Position numbers and translations under genes: made by a program. Shown here one piece after another: positions 8,167 to 16,465 of a DNA stretch of 64,000 bases. Every line of letters starts with the position of its first letter. Within the stretch, counting starts at the first letter, position 1. This DNA comes from Bacteroidales bacterium (lineage in GTDB: Bacteria; Bacteroidota; Bacteroidia; Bacteroidales; VadinHA17). The notes under the pieces are model-generated. The model saw nothing but the letters and a program-made list of their open reading frames with translations, was not told the DNA's origin and searched no databases. Where the stretch lies: NCBI GenBank assembly GCA_029974835.1, contig JARKQN010000059.1:21452-85451 (forward strand), written 5' to 3'.

Positions 8167-8910
8167 TTACCTGTATTCTTCAAGTCTCAGGTCAATGCCA
8201 TCCCATACTGCATAGCCGGGGCTCTCAATCCAGTCGCCAAGTATAACAATAACCTGACCGCCCGGAAGGCAGTATCTGAGGGGCAGGTGGCGGTGACCGT
8301 AAACAAAATAATCTATATCTTCCTTTTCGAGCAGGGATTTTGAATGCCTGAAAAGGTCCTCTTTTTCTTCACCCATAAAAGGCAGTGAGATTCCTTTGCC
8401 GAGGCGGCTGTTCATCGACCACCTGTGCCCGACGGCTACGCCAAATGCAGGATGAAGCATTGAATAGAACCTCTGAATGGTTCTGTTTCTGAAAAGCCAC
8501 AGCAAGACCCTGTATCCGGCATCCTCTGATCCAAGCCCCTCACCGTGTGCAAGATAGAACTTCTTCCCGTTCAGATTTCTGACAACAGGCTCCCTGAAGA
8601 TTTCAACTCCGCACTCGTCTTCCAGGTATTGCCCGATCCACATGTCATGGTTACCGGGGAACATATATACACTGAGTCCGGCATCGGTGAGGGCAGAGAT
8701 TGTACCAAGGAACCGTGTAAATCCTTTTGGAACCACTTTTTTGTACTCCCACCAGAAATCGAAGACATCGCCGAGCAGGTATATTTCACCGGCATCAGGG
8801 GCAACACCGTTGAGCCATGCAACAACTTTTTTTTCCCGGGCAGCCGGGTCGGTACCGGCTTTCAATCCAAGGTGAAAATCGGATGCGAAGTATGTTTTCT
8901 TACCGGTCAC
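8167..8910 (-). CDS. lpxH: UDP-2,3-diacylglucosamine diphosphatase (LpxH family)
   Basis: A calcineurin-like metallophosphoesterase that hydrolyses UDP-2,3-diacylglucosamine to lipid X in lipid A synthesis, at the cytoplasmic face of the inner membrane. Metal-binding motifs occur in family order: SDFHLG (residue ~10), GDVFDFW (~48), GNHD (~86), AHGEG (~125) and YGHRHLP (~210). Length (247 residues) is normal. It is the third gene of a minus-strand operon behind two TlpA-like lipoproteins, with an 11-base gap. A second lipid A gene, lpxK, lies about 47 kb further on. Confidence 0.9.
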   Translation of the reverse strand: MTGKKTYFASDFHLGLKAGTDPAAREKKVVAWLNGVAPDAGEIYLLGDVFDFWWEYKKVVPKGFTRFLGTISALTDAGLSVYMFPGNHDMWIGQYLEDECGVEIFREPVVRNLNGKKFYLAHGEGLGSEDAGYRVLLWLFRNRTIQRFYSMLHPAFGVAVGHRWSMNSRLGKGISLPFMGEEKEDLFRHSKSLLEKEDIDYFVYGHRHLPLRYCLPGGQVIVILGDWIESPGYAVWDGIDLRLEEYR

Positions 8911-8921
8911 TTCGGCGCTTT

Positions 8922-10097
8922 TTAAAATCCGAATATCTGCTGAAGCTTTAACTGCAGCGGCTTACCGTGAAGGTTTACGGCGATAATCTCTCCTTCCCTG
9001 CTGTAAAGATAATTGGCGGGAAGAACGGTTACATTGTAAAGCCTTGCAAATTCGGGTTTGGCGGGATCGTCTTCCCTCACATTTATCCATGGCAGTTCAT
9101 CAAACCGGACTGCTTTTTTCCATGTCTCCTCGTTTAAATCGAGATTGACCTGGTAAATCTCGAAACCTTTATCGCGGTACTTTGAATAGTAATTCTTCAG
9201 TTCGAGGTTTTCCCTGATGCAGTCGGCTGAAGCTGCCGACCAGAAACTAAGCAGTACAAATTTTCCTCTGAGGGAAGAGAGCGCAATTCTTTTGCCTTCA
9301 GTGGTTTTAAGATTAGGGTCCAGCACTTTTTCGGGAACATTTTCAAGGAGTTTCCCGAACTGGTCGATTCTCATCTTTTTTCTTTCGTTTTCGAAATAAA
9401 TCTTCAGGGCTCTTGCCTGCTTCGACTTGGGATAGCGATGATTTAGAGTGTCTGATACAAGTTTGAAAAACTGCAGGTCGCGCGAATCGTACAAAACATA
9501 AGTCTGATCGTCCACCTTCTGGTAAAGCGCCTTAATTGAGGCAAATGAGCCGAGGTTTTTCAGAATGAAGGCTATATTGAACATCCTCTGGTCCTTCAGT
9601 AATTTCACGAAGGCATCATTAAGTTCTTTTTCCTTCTCGGGAAATCCGGGAAGTGAATAGGCTTTGTCATATTCAAGCCTCAGGGAGTCAATTTTCCTTT
9701 TTGTTACGGCAAGAGCCGAATCGAGAAGAATCATCTTACGGGTTTCGGGCGATCCGGAAACTGAATATTCGCGGTCAAAGTAGCCGGTCAGGTATTTGAT
9801 TTCAATTTTATCGCCCGGGGCGGCAATGAATGTTGTGTAACCTTTGGTACTGTTTCCGACCTGATAAAATTCGGGAAGGTCAGCATTAAAGGTGAATCTG
9901 AATCTGCCGTCCTTCTTCACCCTGGCCGAGTCTATGGGAACGGCAATATCGATATCTATTCTGGATAAGGTAATGTTTTCCCCTCTGTTTTCCGGGCTTA
10001 CTCCCTTTAGCCTTATACTTTTTCTGCCGGAACATGACACAAGCAGCAGGGCGATAAACAGAACCGGCAGGATTTGAAATATGCACTTGTTTTTCAT
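8922..10097 (-). CDS. TlpA-like thioredoxin-fold lipoprotein lacking the nucleophilic cysteine
   Basis: A 391-residue predicted lipoprotein (lipobox LLLVSC, Cys22) with an N-terminal DUF4369-like beta domain, a helical middle and a C-terminal AhpC/TSA-TlpA thioredoxin domain. The redox site is degenerate. Where the downstream-numbered paralogue has WCPPC, this protein reads SADC (Ser290, Cys293), so the attacking cysteine is replaced by serine and only the second remains. The cis-proline region (VTVLPANYLY) is retained. A dithiol oxidoreductase role is therefore unlikely. Binding, chaperone-like or single-Cys chemistry are alternatives, none shown. It sits 25 bases after the intact paralogue and shares its domain layout, so a local duplication is likely. 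Confidence 0.85.
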   Translation of the reverse strand: MKNKCIFQILPVLFIALLLVSCSGRKSIRLKGVSPENRGENITLSRIDIDIAVPIDSARVKKDGRFRFTFNADLPEFYQVGNSTKGYTTFIAAPGDKIEIKYLTGYFDREYSVSGSPETRKMILLDSALAVTKRKIDSLRLEYDKAYSLPGFPEKEKELNDAFVKLLKDQRMFNIAFILKNLGSFASIKALYQKVDDQTYVLYDSRDLQFFKLVSDTLNHRYPKSKQARALKIYFENERKKMRIDQFGKLLENVPEKVLDPNLKTTEGKRIALSSLRGKFVLLSFWSAASADCIRENLELKNYYSKYRDKGFEIYQVNLDLNEETWKKAVRFDELPWINVREDDPAKPEFARLYNVTVLPANYLYSREGEIIAVNLHGKPLQLKLQQIFGF

Positions 10098-10122
10098 CGG
10101 TACCCTGGTTTACTGATTCGGG

Positions 10123-11292
10123 TTATTGTTTAAAAATCTCGGCAAGCCTGATCTGCAGTTCCTGACCCCTGAGGTCTGAAGCAATAATTTTGCCTTCGCG
10201 GTCGAGGAGAAAATTATGGGGTATGCTTTCAATGCGGTACTGCGGCACAACTGATGAGTTCCAGTATTTCAGGTCGCTTACGTGTATCCATGCGCCGAGG
10301 TTGTCTTCCTCGATTCCTTTCAGCCATGCCTCGCGTGTTCGGTCGAGTGATACCTGGAAGATTTCAAATCCCTTGTCCCTGTAGGCATTGTAAGCCTTTA
10401 CAAGGTTGGGATTCTCCTGCCGGCATGGCGGACACCATGCTGCCCAGAAATCGAGCAGTACTATCTTCCCCCTTGTAGAAGAAAGAGAGATTATTTTGCC
10501 ATCCGGAGAAGGAAGTGAAATCTCGGGAGCCTCGCTGCCAGTGCTCAGAAATGCACTGCTGCCTTTTGCAGCTTCGATGCTTTCAACGAGCGCCCCGACC
10601 TGTTCATGAAGAGCCTTTACCGGGCCTGATTCAGGATACTTCCTGAAAAGAACAGAGTCAACCTTTACAAAATATTTTATGTCCTTTTCCGGATCCAGTA
10701 CATATGCCCTGGGGGCTACCTGCTGATAGAGAGCAAGCAGCGTAACCAGCGAACCGCTGTTTTTATCAATGTAATCCTTGGTGTATGAATTGATTTCGGA
10801 GAGGTATGACTTGTTCATACTGTCGAGAGTCTGCATCACTTTTTGGAGATCAGGGCTGTCGGTATTCTGATTATAGATGTCGAAGAGACCTCTTATCTTC
10901 TCGATGGTGGCCTTTAGTTTTTTATTGTACTCAATCATCTTTGCAGTTCCTTCCGAACCTCTTACCGATTCGGGCTCGTTGAGGGAATTGTATTTTGCCA
11001 GGAATTCAATCTTTTCGCCGGGCTCGGCCAGAAGAGTGAAGAAGTTCCCGTTCTTAAGCCTGAGAAGATAGAATACAGGTATGGTTATCTCTCTTGAAAA
11101 TGAAAAGGTTCCCTTTTCGTCGAACTTTACCGAATCGACATCCTTAACCTCATTCTCCATTAACTCGGCAAGAAAAATATATTCACCCCTTGTCGCATTT
11201 TCAATTCTGCCCGAGATGACTACTGACTTTTTCCCGCAGGAAAGGAGCAAAAGTGTTAAAAGGAAGGCCGTAATGATGATCTGTTTTTTCAT
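10123..11292 (-). CDS. TlpA-family thiol:disulfide oxidoreductase lipoprotein (DUF4369 + thioredoxin)
   Basis: A 389-residue lipoprotein (lipobox LLLLSC, Cys19) predicted to face the periplasm. It has an N-terminal DUF4369-type domain (VVISGRIENATRGEYIFLAEL), a helical linker and a C-terminal thioredoxin-like domain with the complete active site FWAAWCPPC (Cys287, Cys290) and a cis-proline loop (ESIPHNFLLDREG). Members reduce or isomerise exported disulfides or serve cytochrome maturation; the substrate here is unknown. It is the first gene of an operon with its Cys-deficient paralogue and lpxH. A -7 element TATCTTTG (complement of 11330-11337) lies 38 bases upstream, with no good TTG partner. 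Confidence 0.9.
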   Translation of the reverse strand: MKKQIIITAFLLTLLLLSCGKKSVVISGRIENATRGEYIFLAELMENEVKDVDSVKFDEKGTFSFSREITIPVFYLLRLKNGNFFTLLAEPGEKIEFLAKYNSLNEPESVRGSEGTAKMIEYNKKLKATIEKIRGLFDIYNQNTDSPDLQKVMQTLDSMNKSYLSEINSYTKDYIDKNSGSLVTLLALYQQVAPRAYVLDPEKDIKYFVKVDSVLFRKYPESGPVKALHEQVGALVESIEAAKGSSAFLSTGSEAPEISLPSPDGKIISLSSTRGKIVLLDFWAAWCPPCRQENPNLVKAYNAYRDKGFEIFQVSLDRTREAWLKGIEEDNLGAWIHVSDLKYWNSSVVPQYRIESIPHNFLLDREGKIIASDLRGQELQIRLAEIFKQ

Positions 11293-11479
11293 TAACCAAA
11301 ATGTATTAATTTTGAAATTTTATTGTCTGCAAAGATATTCTTTTTAAATTATCTGATTATGAGTGGTGATAAAAGATATATCACGGTCTGAAGTCATTTG
11401 TCAGAAATTAATTAAATTACTACTTTTTGGCAGATAAAATAAAATGATTTAACTTAAAAGGGTTAATTAATAACGATGT
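11293..11479. other. Divergent intergenic region, tlpA-like operon / glycogen locus
   Basis: These 187 A/T-rich bases hold a minus-strand -7 element TATCTTTG (complement 11330-11337). For the plus-strand glycogen operon I see no exact TAnnTTTG, only CTACTTTTTG near 11420-11429. No gene is visible. Confidence 0.4.
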
Positions 11480-13432
11480 ATGGGGTATATAAAATTTGAT
11501 AAAACAAAGCTGGTAAACCTGGAGTACTCATTAAGCAGGGAAATCATCAGGACAAACAGGGCGGGCAGTTATACATCAACAACAATTGTGAATTGCAATA
11601 CCCGAAAATATCACGGCCTGCTGGTATGTCCGGTTGACGAACTGGGCGGGGAGAGACATGTACTGCTATCCTCCCTGGATGTAACAGTTGTAAACAATGA
11701 ATCGTCATTTAACATCGGCCTGCGAAAGTATAAGGGGGATTTTTACAATCCAAGGGGGCACAAGTACCTGGAAGACTTTGACATCGAAATTATTCCTGTT
11801 ACAACCTACAGGGTTGGAAGCGTTATTCTGAAGGAGGAGAGGCTTCTGGTGCATTATGAGGAACAGTACCTTGTGCGGTATACTATTCTTGAGGCGGGTG
11901 AGCCGGTCAAACTGCAGATCAGGCCTTTCCTTGCATTCAGGAATATCCACCACCTTACCCATGCCAATATGTGCGCGAACACAAAGGTTGAATATGTACA
12001 GAACGGCATAAAGGCAAGGTTATATGAAGGCTTTCCCTGGCTTCACATGCAGCTTTCGAATGATACTGAGTTTATACCGGTGCCCGACTGGTATTATGGT
12101 GTCGAGTATATGGAAGAACAGAAACGGGGATATGATTATTCTGAAGATCTTTTTACCCCCGGCTTTTTTGAGGTAGTTGCGGGTGAAGGCGACAGCGTTG
12201 TCTTTTCCGCATCCACAAAGGAGGAAAAGCCTTCCGGCTTTAAAACAAAATTTACAAAAACGGTCAGGGCCAAAATTCCGAGGAATAGTTTCAAACAGTG
12301 TCTGCAGAATGCAGCCCAGCAGTTTATTGAGAGAAGAAAGGGAGCAACGCTTATCGTTGCGGGTTATCCCTGGTTCGGGGCCTGGGGAAGAGATACCTTT
12401 ATCTCGCTTCCGGGACTGGCAACGGCCAAACATAAACTCCAACTCTATACTGATGTGCTTGATACACAGGTACTAAGACTGAGGAAGGGACTTTTTCCCA
12501 ACATGGGAAGCGATGAGAACCCTGCCTACAACAGCATAGATGCGCCTCTCTGGTTCTTCTGGGCACTTCAGCATTACATAAAGTGCGGCGGAAAAGATGC
12601 ATGGGAAAGATACGGGGAAGCTGCCAGATCGATTATTGAATTCTTTTCGACAGGAACGGAGCATACAATAAGGATGCGCGAAAACGGCCTCATTTACTGG
12701 GATGAACCCGGGAAAGCTCTTACATGGATGGATGCCGTCGTAAACGGTGTGCCGGTCACTCCGCGGCAGGGATATGATGTCGAGATTAACGCTCTGTGGT
12801 ACAACGCGGTATCATTTGCCCTCGAAATGGCACAACAGGCGGGCGATAAACTGTTTACCGACCGCTTCGGATACCTTCCGGCCCTGATTAAAAAATCATT
12901 TATTGAAATATTCTGGGATGAGCGGCTGGGTTACCTGGCAGATTATGTTAATGATACCGAAGGGGCAAACACTTTTGTCAGGCCCAATATGGTTATAGCA
13001 GCCTCGCTTCCTTACAGTATGCTGTCGGTGGAACAGATGAAAAAAGTGCTCGATGTTGCTGAAAAGAATCTGCTGACCCCCAGGGGACTCAGGACCTTAT
13101 CTCCCCGGAATCCGAATTACAAGGGTATTTACGCAGGCGGTCAGGAACAGCGCGACAGCGCTTACCACCAGGGAACAGTGTGGCCATGGCTGCTCGGACC
13201 TTTCTGTGAAGCGTGGCTGAGGGTCTACGGAAGCCAGGGCGTTGCTAAAGTTGAGAGTATTATTTATAGCTTTGAGGAGGTTATGAATGAGCACGGGATA
13301 AGCACCATCTCCGAAATCTATGACGGCGATCCTCCGCATGCCCCGAGAGGCGCTGTTTCACAGGCATGGAGTGTGGCTGAGATACTTAGAATTATTGAGT
13401 TACTTGAAAAACAATATTCAGTGAAAAGATAA
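11480..13432 (+). CDS. Glycogen debranching enzyme (amylo-alpha-1,6-glucosidase, GDE family)
   Basis: A 650-residue cytoplasmic enzyme that removes alpha-1,6 branches from glycogen. The N-terminal GDE_N-type beta domain includes NRAGSYTSTTIVNCNTRKYHGLL (about residues 26-50). The C-terminal (alpha/alpha)6 domain carries the catalytic-site signatures GYPWFGAWGRDTFISLPGL near residue 300, TWMDAVVNGVPVTPRQGYDVEINALWYNAV near 420 and YHQGTVWPWLLGPF near 560. Length is normal for the single-function bacterial enzyme. It opens a plus-strand operon, followed 11 bases later by a GT4 enzyme and then by GH57 and a synthase/phosphorylase fusion. Confidence 0.92.
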   Translation: MGYIKFDKTKLVNLEYSLSREIIRTNRAGSYTSTTIVNCNTRKYHGLLVCPVDELGGERHVLLSSLDVTVVNNESSFNIGLRKYKGDFYNPRGHKYLEDFDIEIIPVTTYRVGSVILKEERLLVHYEEQYLVRYTILEAGEPVKLQIRPFLAFRNIHHLTHANMCANTKVEYVQNGIKARLYEGFPWLHMQLSNDTEFIPVPDWYYGVEYMEEQKRGYDYSEDLFTPGFFEVVAGEGDSVVFSASTKEEKPSGFKTKFTKTVRAKIPRNSFKQCLQNAAQQFIERRKGATLIVAGYPWFGAWGRDTFISLPGLATAKHKLQLYTDVLDTQVLRLRKGLFPNMGSDENPAYNSIDAPLWFFWALQHYIKCGGKDAWERYGEAARSIIEFFSTGTEHTIRMRENGLIYWDEPGKALTWMDAVVNGVPVTPRQGYDVEINALWYNAVSFALEMAQQAGDKLFTDRFGYLPALIKKSFIEIFWDERLGYLADYVNDTEGANTFVRPNMVIAASLPYSMLSVEQMKKVLDVAEKNLLTPRGLRTLSPRNPNYKGIYAGGQEQRDSAYHQGTVWPWLLGPFCEAWLRVYGSQGVAKVESIIYSFEEVMNEHGISTISEIYDGDPPHAPRGAVSQAWSVAEILRIIELLEKQYSVKR

Positions 13433-13443
13433 ACCGGAACGGG

Positions 13444-14748
13444 ATGAGAGTACTGATGTTCGGCTGGGAATTCCCTCCCCATATTTCAGGAGGCCTTGGT
13501 ACGGCGAGTTACGGCCTTACCAGGGGCATGACTTCCCTTAAGGATATGGAGGTCATCTTCGTGGTGCCGAAGGCATGGGGAGACGAAGATCAGTCGGCCG
13601 TGCGACTCATCGGGGCAAACAATATTCCGGTGGCATACCGCAGAATATCTTACCGGGGTTTTACACGCGAAGTCGAGAAAATTGAAGTCAGGTCCGAGAT
13701 AATCCCTTATACCGATCCCGAAGAATTCTGGAAGATCACAAGGAGGAAAGAGGCGGCCGGTCAAAGAATACTCGTACGGACAGATAATAAGGGAAAGATA
13801 GAATTCTCGGGCCGCTATAACGGCAACCTTCTCGAAGAAATATACAATTATTCGGTAGTTGCAGCCGTGATAGCCTCCGAAGAGAATTTCGACATAATCC
13901 ATGCCCACGACTGGCTGGCCTACCCGGCCGGCATAGCCGCCAGTCAGGTTTCGGGCAAACCGCTTGTCATACATGTTCACGCAACCGATTTTGACCGCAG
14001 CGGCGGAAACGTCAACCCTGAGGTTTACAGGATAGAGAAGCAGGGAATGGATGCTGCTGCCAGAATAATTACCGTCAGCAACCTTACACGCGATATCGTT
14101 ATCAGCAAATACAATATCGACCCGGCAAAAGTTGAAACCGTCTATAATGCCGTTGAACCCGTTGATGTTACGGAGCAACTCCAGGTGAACAAGGGTTTCG
14201 ATGAAAAAGTGGTCACATTCCTGGGAAGAATCACCCTGCAGAAGGGTCCGGAATACTTTATTGAGGCTGCCAACAAGGTCCTGAAAGTGATGAAGAATGT
14301 CAGGTTCGTGATGGCAGGTTCGGGCGACATGATGGAAAGAATGATGCGCCGTGCCGCAGCACTCAGAATTACCGACAGATTCCATTTTACTGGATTCCTG
14401 AGAGGCCGCGACGTCTTTACAATGCTGGCAATGAGCGATGTTTATATAATGCCTTCCGTTTCGGAACCTTTCGGCATTTCACCCCTTGAGGCAATGCTAT
14501 CCAACGTGCCTGTAATAATAAGCAAACAGTCGGGAGTGGCAGAAATCCTTACCCATGCGGTTAAGGTCGACTTCTGGGATATCGATGCCATGGCTGATGC
14601 CATTTACGGAATACTTACATATCCGGCTCTTTCCGGAGAATTTATCAGAAACGGCAGGGAAGAGGTTATACGGATAAAATGGGAAAACTCTGCACGTCAC
14701 GTCAGGGAAATATATGAGGAAGTACTTGGGAAAAACAAAAGTCATTAA
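13444..14748 (+). CDS. GT4-family glycosyltransferase, glycogen-synthase-like
   Basis: A 434-residue GT-B enzyme. The N-terminus MFGWEFPPHISGGLGTASYGL resembles the glycine-rich sugar-nucleotide loop of starch/glycogen synthases, and the C-terminal half carries the retaining EX7E motif (EPFGISPLEAM, about residues 342-349). The family assignment is clear, but the product is inferred from context: it lies between a debranching enzyme and GH57, so a role in making or priming alpha-1,4-glucan is likely. A maltose-1-phosphate or sucrose synthase-like role remains possible. It starts 11 bases after the debranching gene and ends 2 bases before the next start, consistent with one operon. Confidence 0.85.
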   Translation: MRVLMFGWEFPPHISGGLGTASYGLTRGMTSLKDMEVIFVVPKAWGDEDQSAVRLIGANNIPVAYRRISYRGFTREVEKIEVRSEIIPYTDPEEFWKITRRKEAAGQRILVRTDNKGKIEFSGRYNGNLLEEIYNYSVVAAVIASEENFDIIHAHDWLAYPAGIAASQVSGKPLVIHVHATDFDRSGGNVNPEVYRIEKQGMDAAARIITVSNLTRDIVISKYNIDPAKVETVYNAVEPVDVTEQLQVNKGFDEKVVTFLGRITLQKGPEYFIEAANKVLKVMKNVRFVMAGSGDMMERMMRRAAALRITDRFHFTGFLRGRDVFTMLAMSDVYIMPSVSEPFGISPLEAMLSNVPVIISKQSGVAEILTHAVKVDFWDIDAMADAIYGILTYPALSGEFIRNGREEVIRIKWENSARHVREIYEEVLGKNKSH

Positions 14749-14750
14749 AT

Positions 14751-16442
14751 ATGAGCGCCGCTGGTAAAAAGGTAATCTGCCTGTTTTTTGAGGTGCACCA
14801 GCCCTTCAGGCTGAAAAGGTACCGGTTCTTTGATCTTGGTCATGATCATTATTATTATGATGATTATACCAATGAATCAATCCTACGCAAAGTCGCCGAA
14901 AGGTGTTACCTCCCGGCAAATAAAATTATTCTTGACCTTATAAATAAACATAAAGGCAAATTTAAGGTGGCATTCTCCGTATCCGGTATCCTTATCGACC
15001 AGCTCCGCCTTTATGCACCTGAAGTGCTCGACTCTTTCAGGAAACTTGCCGAAACAGGAAGCGTTGAATTCCTTGCCGAAACACAGGCTCACTCGCTCGC
15101 TTCGCTTAAAAGCCGCGCCGAGTTTGAGAAACAGGTAAATAACCATGTCGGGCTTGTTAAAGAGTTCATAGGATACGATCCGCAGTCATTCCGCAACACA
15201 GAAATGATCTATTCCGATCAGATGGGAGCCTGGGTCGCGGATATGGGATTTAAGGCAATGCTCACGGAAGGTGCCAAACACATTCTCGGATGGAAAAGCC
15301 CGAACTTTCTCTACTGCAATACAATAAACCCGAGGCTGAAGGTGCTCCTCCGCAATTTTGTGCTGAGCGACGACATAGCTTTCAGGTTTTCAAACAGGAG
15401 CTGGAACGAATGGCCCCTGACTGCCGATAAATACGCTTTATGGCTCGAAAAAATATCAAAAAAGTCCGAGCTTGTCAACATATTCATTGATTATGAAACT
15501 TTCGGTGAGCATAATTCCGCGGAGTCTGGAATATTTGATTTCCTTGAACATATGCCCGCCGCCATTCTGAAGAAGACTCCTTTCAGGTTCATGACACCGA
15601 CTGAAATATCAAAAACACTTCAGCCGGTGGCCGCAATAAGCGTGCCTTCCCCGATATCGTGGGCCGATGAGGAGAGAGACCTGACGGCCTGGCTCGGAAA
15701 CGAGCTGCAGAGTGCCGCTTTCGAAAAACTTTATGAACTGGAAGAAAGGGTCTACAGGTGCAATTCGGATCAGATATTCAAAGACTGGACCTACCTGCAG
15801 TCGAGTGATCACTTTTATTACATGAGCACCAAATTCTTTTCTGACGGAATAGTGCATACCTACTTTAATCCTTATGACAACCCGTACGAGGCTTTCATGA
15901 ACTATATGAATGTGCTGAGCGATTTTGAAATAAGATTAAACAGGATATGCAATACATCTGAACAGGAACTGGCCATGATCAGAGTCCGGGAACAGATAAA
16001 GGAAAAGGATGAAATCATCCGGAAACAGGAAAAGGAAATTGAAACGCTCAGGTCAAAATTGCAGAAACTTACCGGAACTGCCGGGAAAACAACCGGAAAA
16101 GAAAAAAAATCCAAAGAAACAGTGAAAAAATCCGGTACTGAAAAGAAAACCAGGTCGCTTGCCGAGATTGCTGCCGAAGCTATTGCCAAATCGAAGATTG
16201 TTAAGACAAAAACAGAAGCAAAAAAGAAACCCGTGAAAGCAGGTGCGGCAAAAAAGAGTGTAAAGGCCGGAGCCAGTAAGAAAAGCACTGCCGGTAAAAC
16301 AGCCGCGAAAAAAGAAGTTCCGGCAAAAAAAGCCGGCCCGCGAAAAACAACCGTTAAGAAAACTGCATCAAAAAAAACAGGGGCAGCAGCAACAAAAACA
16401 GCAACAGGAAAAAAAACCACGGGCGCAAAAAAGAGTAAATAA
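14751..16442 (+). CDS. GH57 alpha-glucan hydrolase/transferase with coiled coil and Lys/Ala-rich tail
   Basis: A 563-residue protein. Residues 1 to about 400 form a GH57 domain with the conserved regions in order: VHQPFR (region 1), GILIDQL (region 2), SFRNTEMIYSD, and IDYETFGEH (region 4, carrying the acidic catalytic residue). This family includes alpha-amylases, 4-alpha-glucanotransferases and branching enzymes, and the exact activity is not readable here. A predicted coiled coil follows (heptad-like EKDEIIRKQEKEIETLRSKL, ~405-440), then about 120 residues almost entirely Lys, Ala, Thr, Ser and Gly with KKAG/AKKS repeats like histone H1 tails. Such an extension is not part of the GH57 fold and is probably disordered. 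No frameshift or change of frame separates the parts. Confidence 0.88.
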   Translation: MSAAGKKVICLFFEVHQPFRLKRYRFFDLGHDHYYYDDYTNESILRKVAERCYLPANKIILDLINKHKGKFKVAFSVSGILIDQLRLYAPEVLDSFRKLAETGSVEFLAETQAHSLASLKSRAEFEKQVNNHVGLVKEFIGYDPQSFRNTEMIYSDQMGAWVADMGFKAMLTEGAKHILGWKSPNFLYCNTINPRLKVLLRNFVLSDDIAFRFSNRSWNEWPLTADKYALWLEKISKKSELVNIFIDYETFGEHNSAESGIFDFLEHMPAAILKKTPFRFMTPTEISKTLQPVAAISVPSPISWADEERDLTAWLGNELQSAAFEKLYELEERVYRCNSDQIFKDWTYLQSSDHFYYMSTKFFSDGIVHTYFNPYDNPYEAFMNYMNVLSDFEIRLNRICNTSEQELAMIRVREQIKEKDEIIRKQEKEIETLRSKLQKLTGTAGKTTGKEKKSKETVKKSGTEKKTRSLAEIAAEAIAKSKIVKTKTEAKKKPVKAGAAKKSVKAGASKKSTAGKTAAKKEVPAKKAGPRKTTVKKTASKKTGAAATKTATGKKTTGAKKSK

Positions 16443-16465
16443 ATTAAGGTAACATTGAAAAGATA

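Noticed and set aside
13486..14385. 299-codon minus-strand frame inside the GT4 gene
   Set aside because: The plus strand encodes a conserved glycosyltransferase over the same bases; the minus product shows no motif.
15902..16420. 172-codon minus-strand frame, hydrophobic and Phe/Ala-rich
   Set aside because: It is the antisense shadow of the lysine-codon-rich GH57 tail; the plus-strand frame is continuous with a conserved domain.
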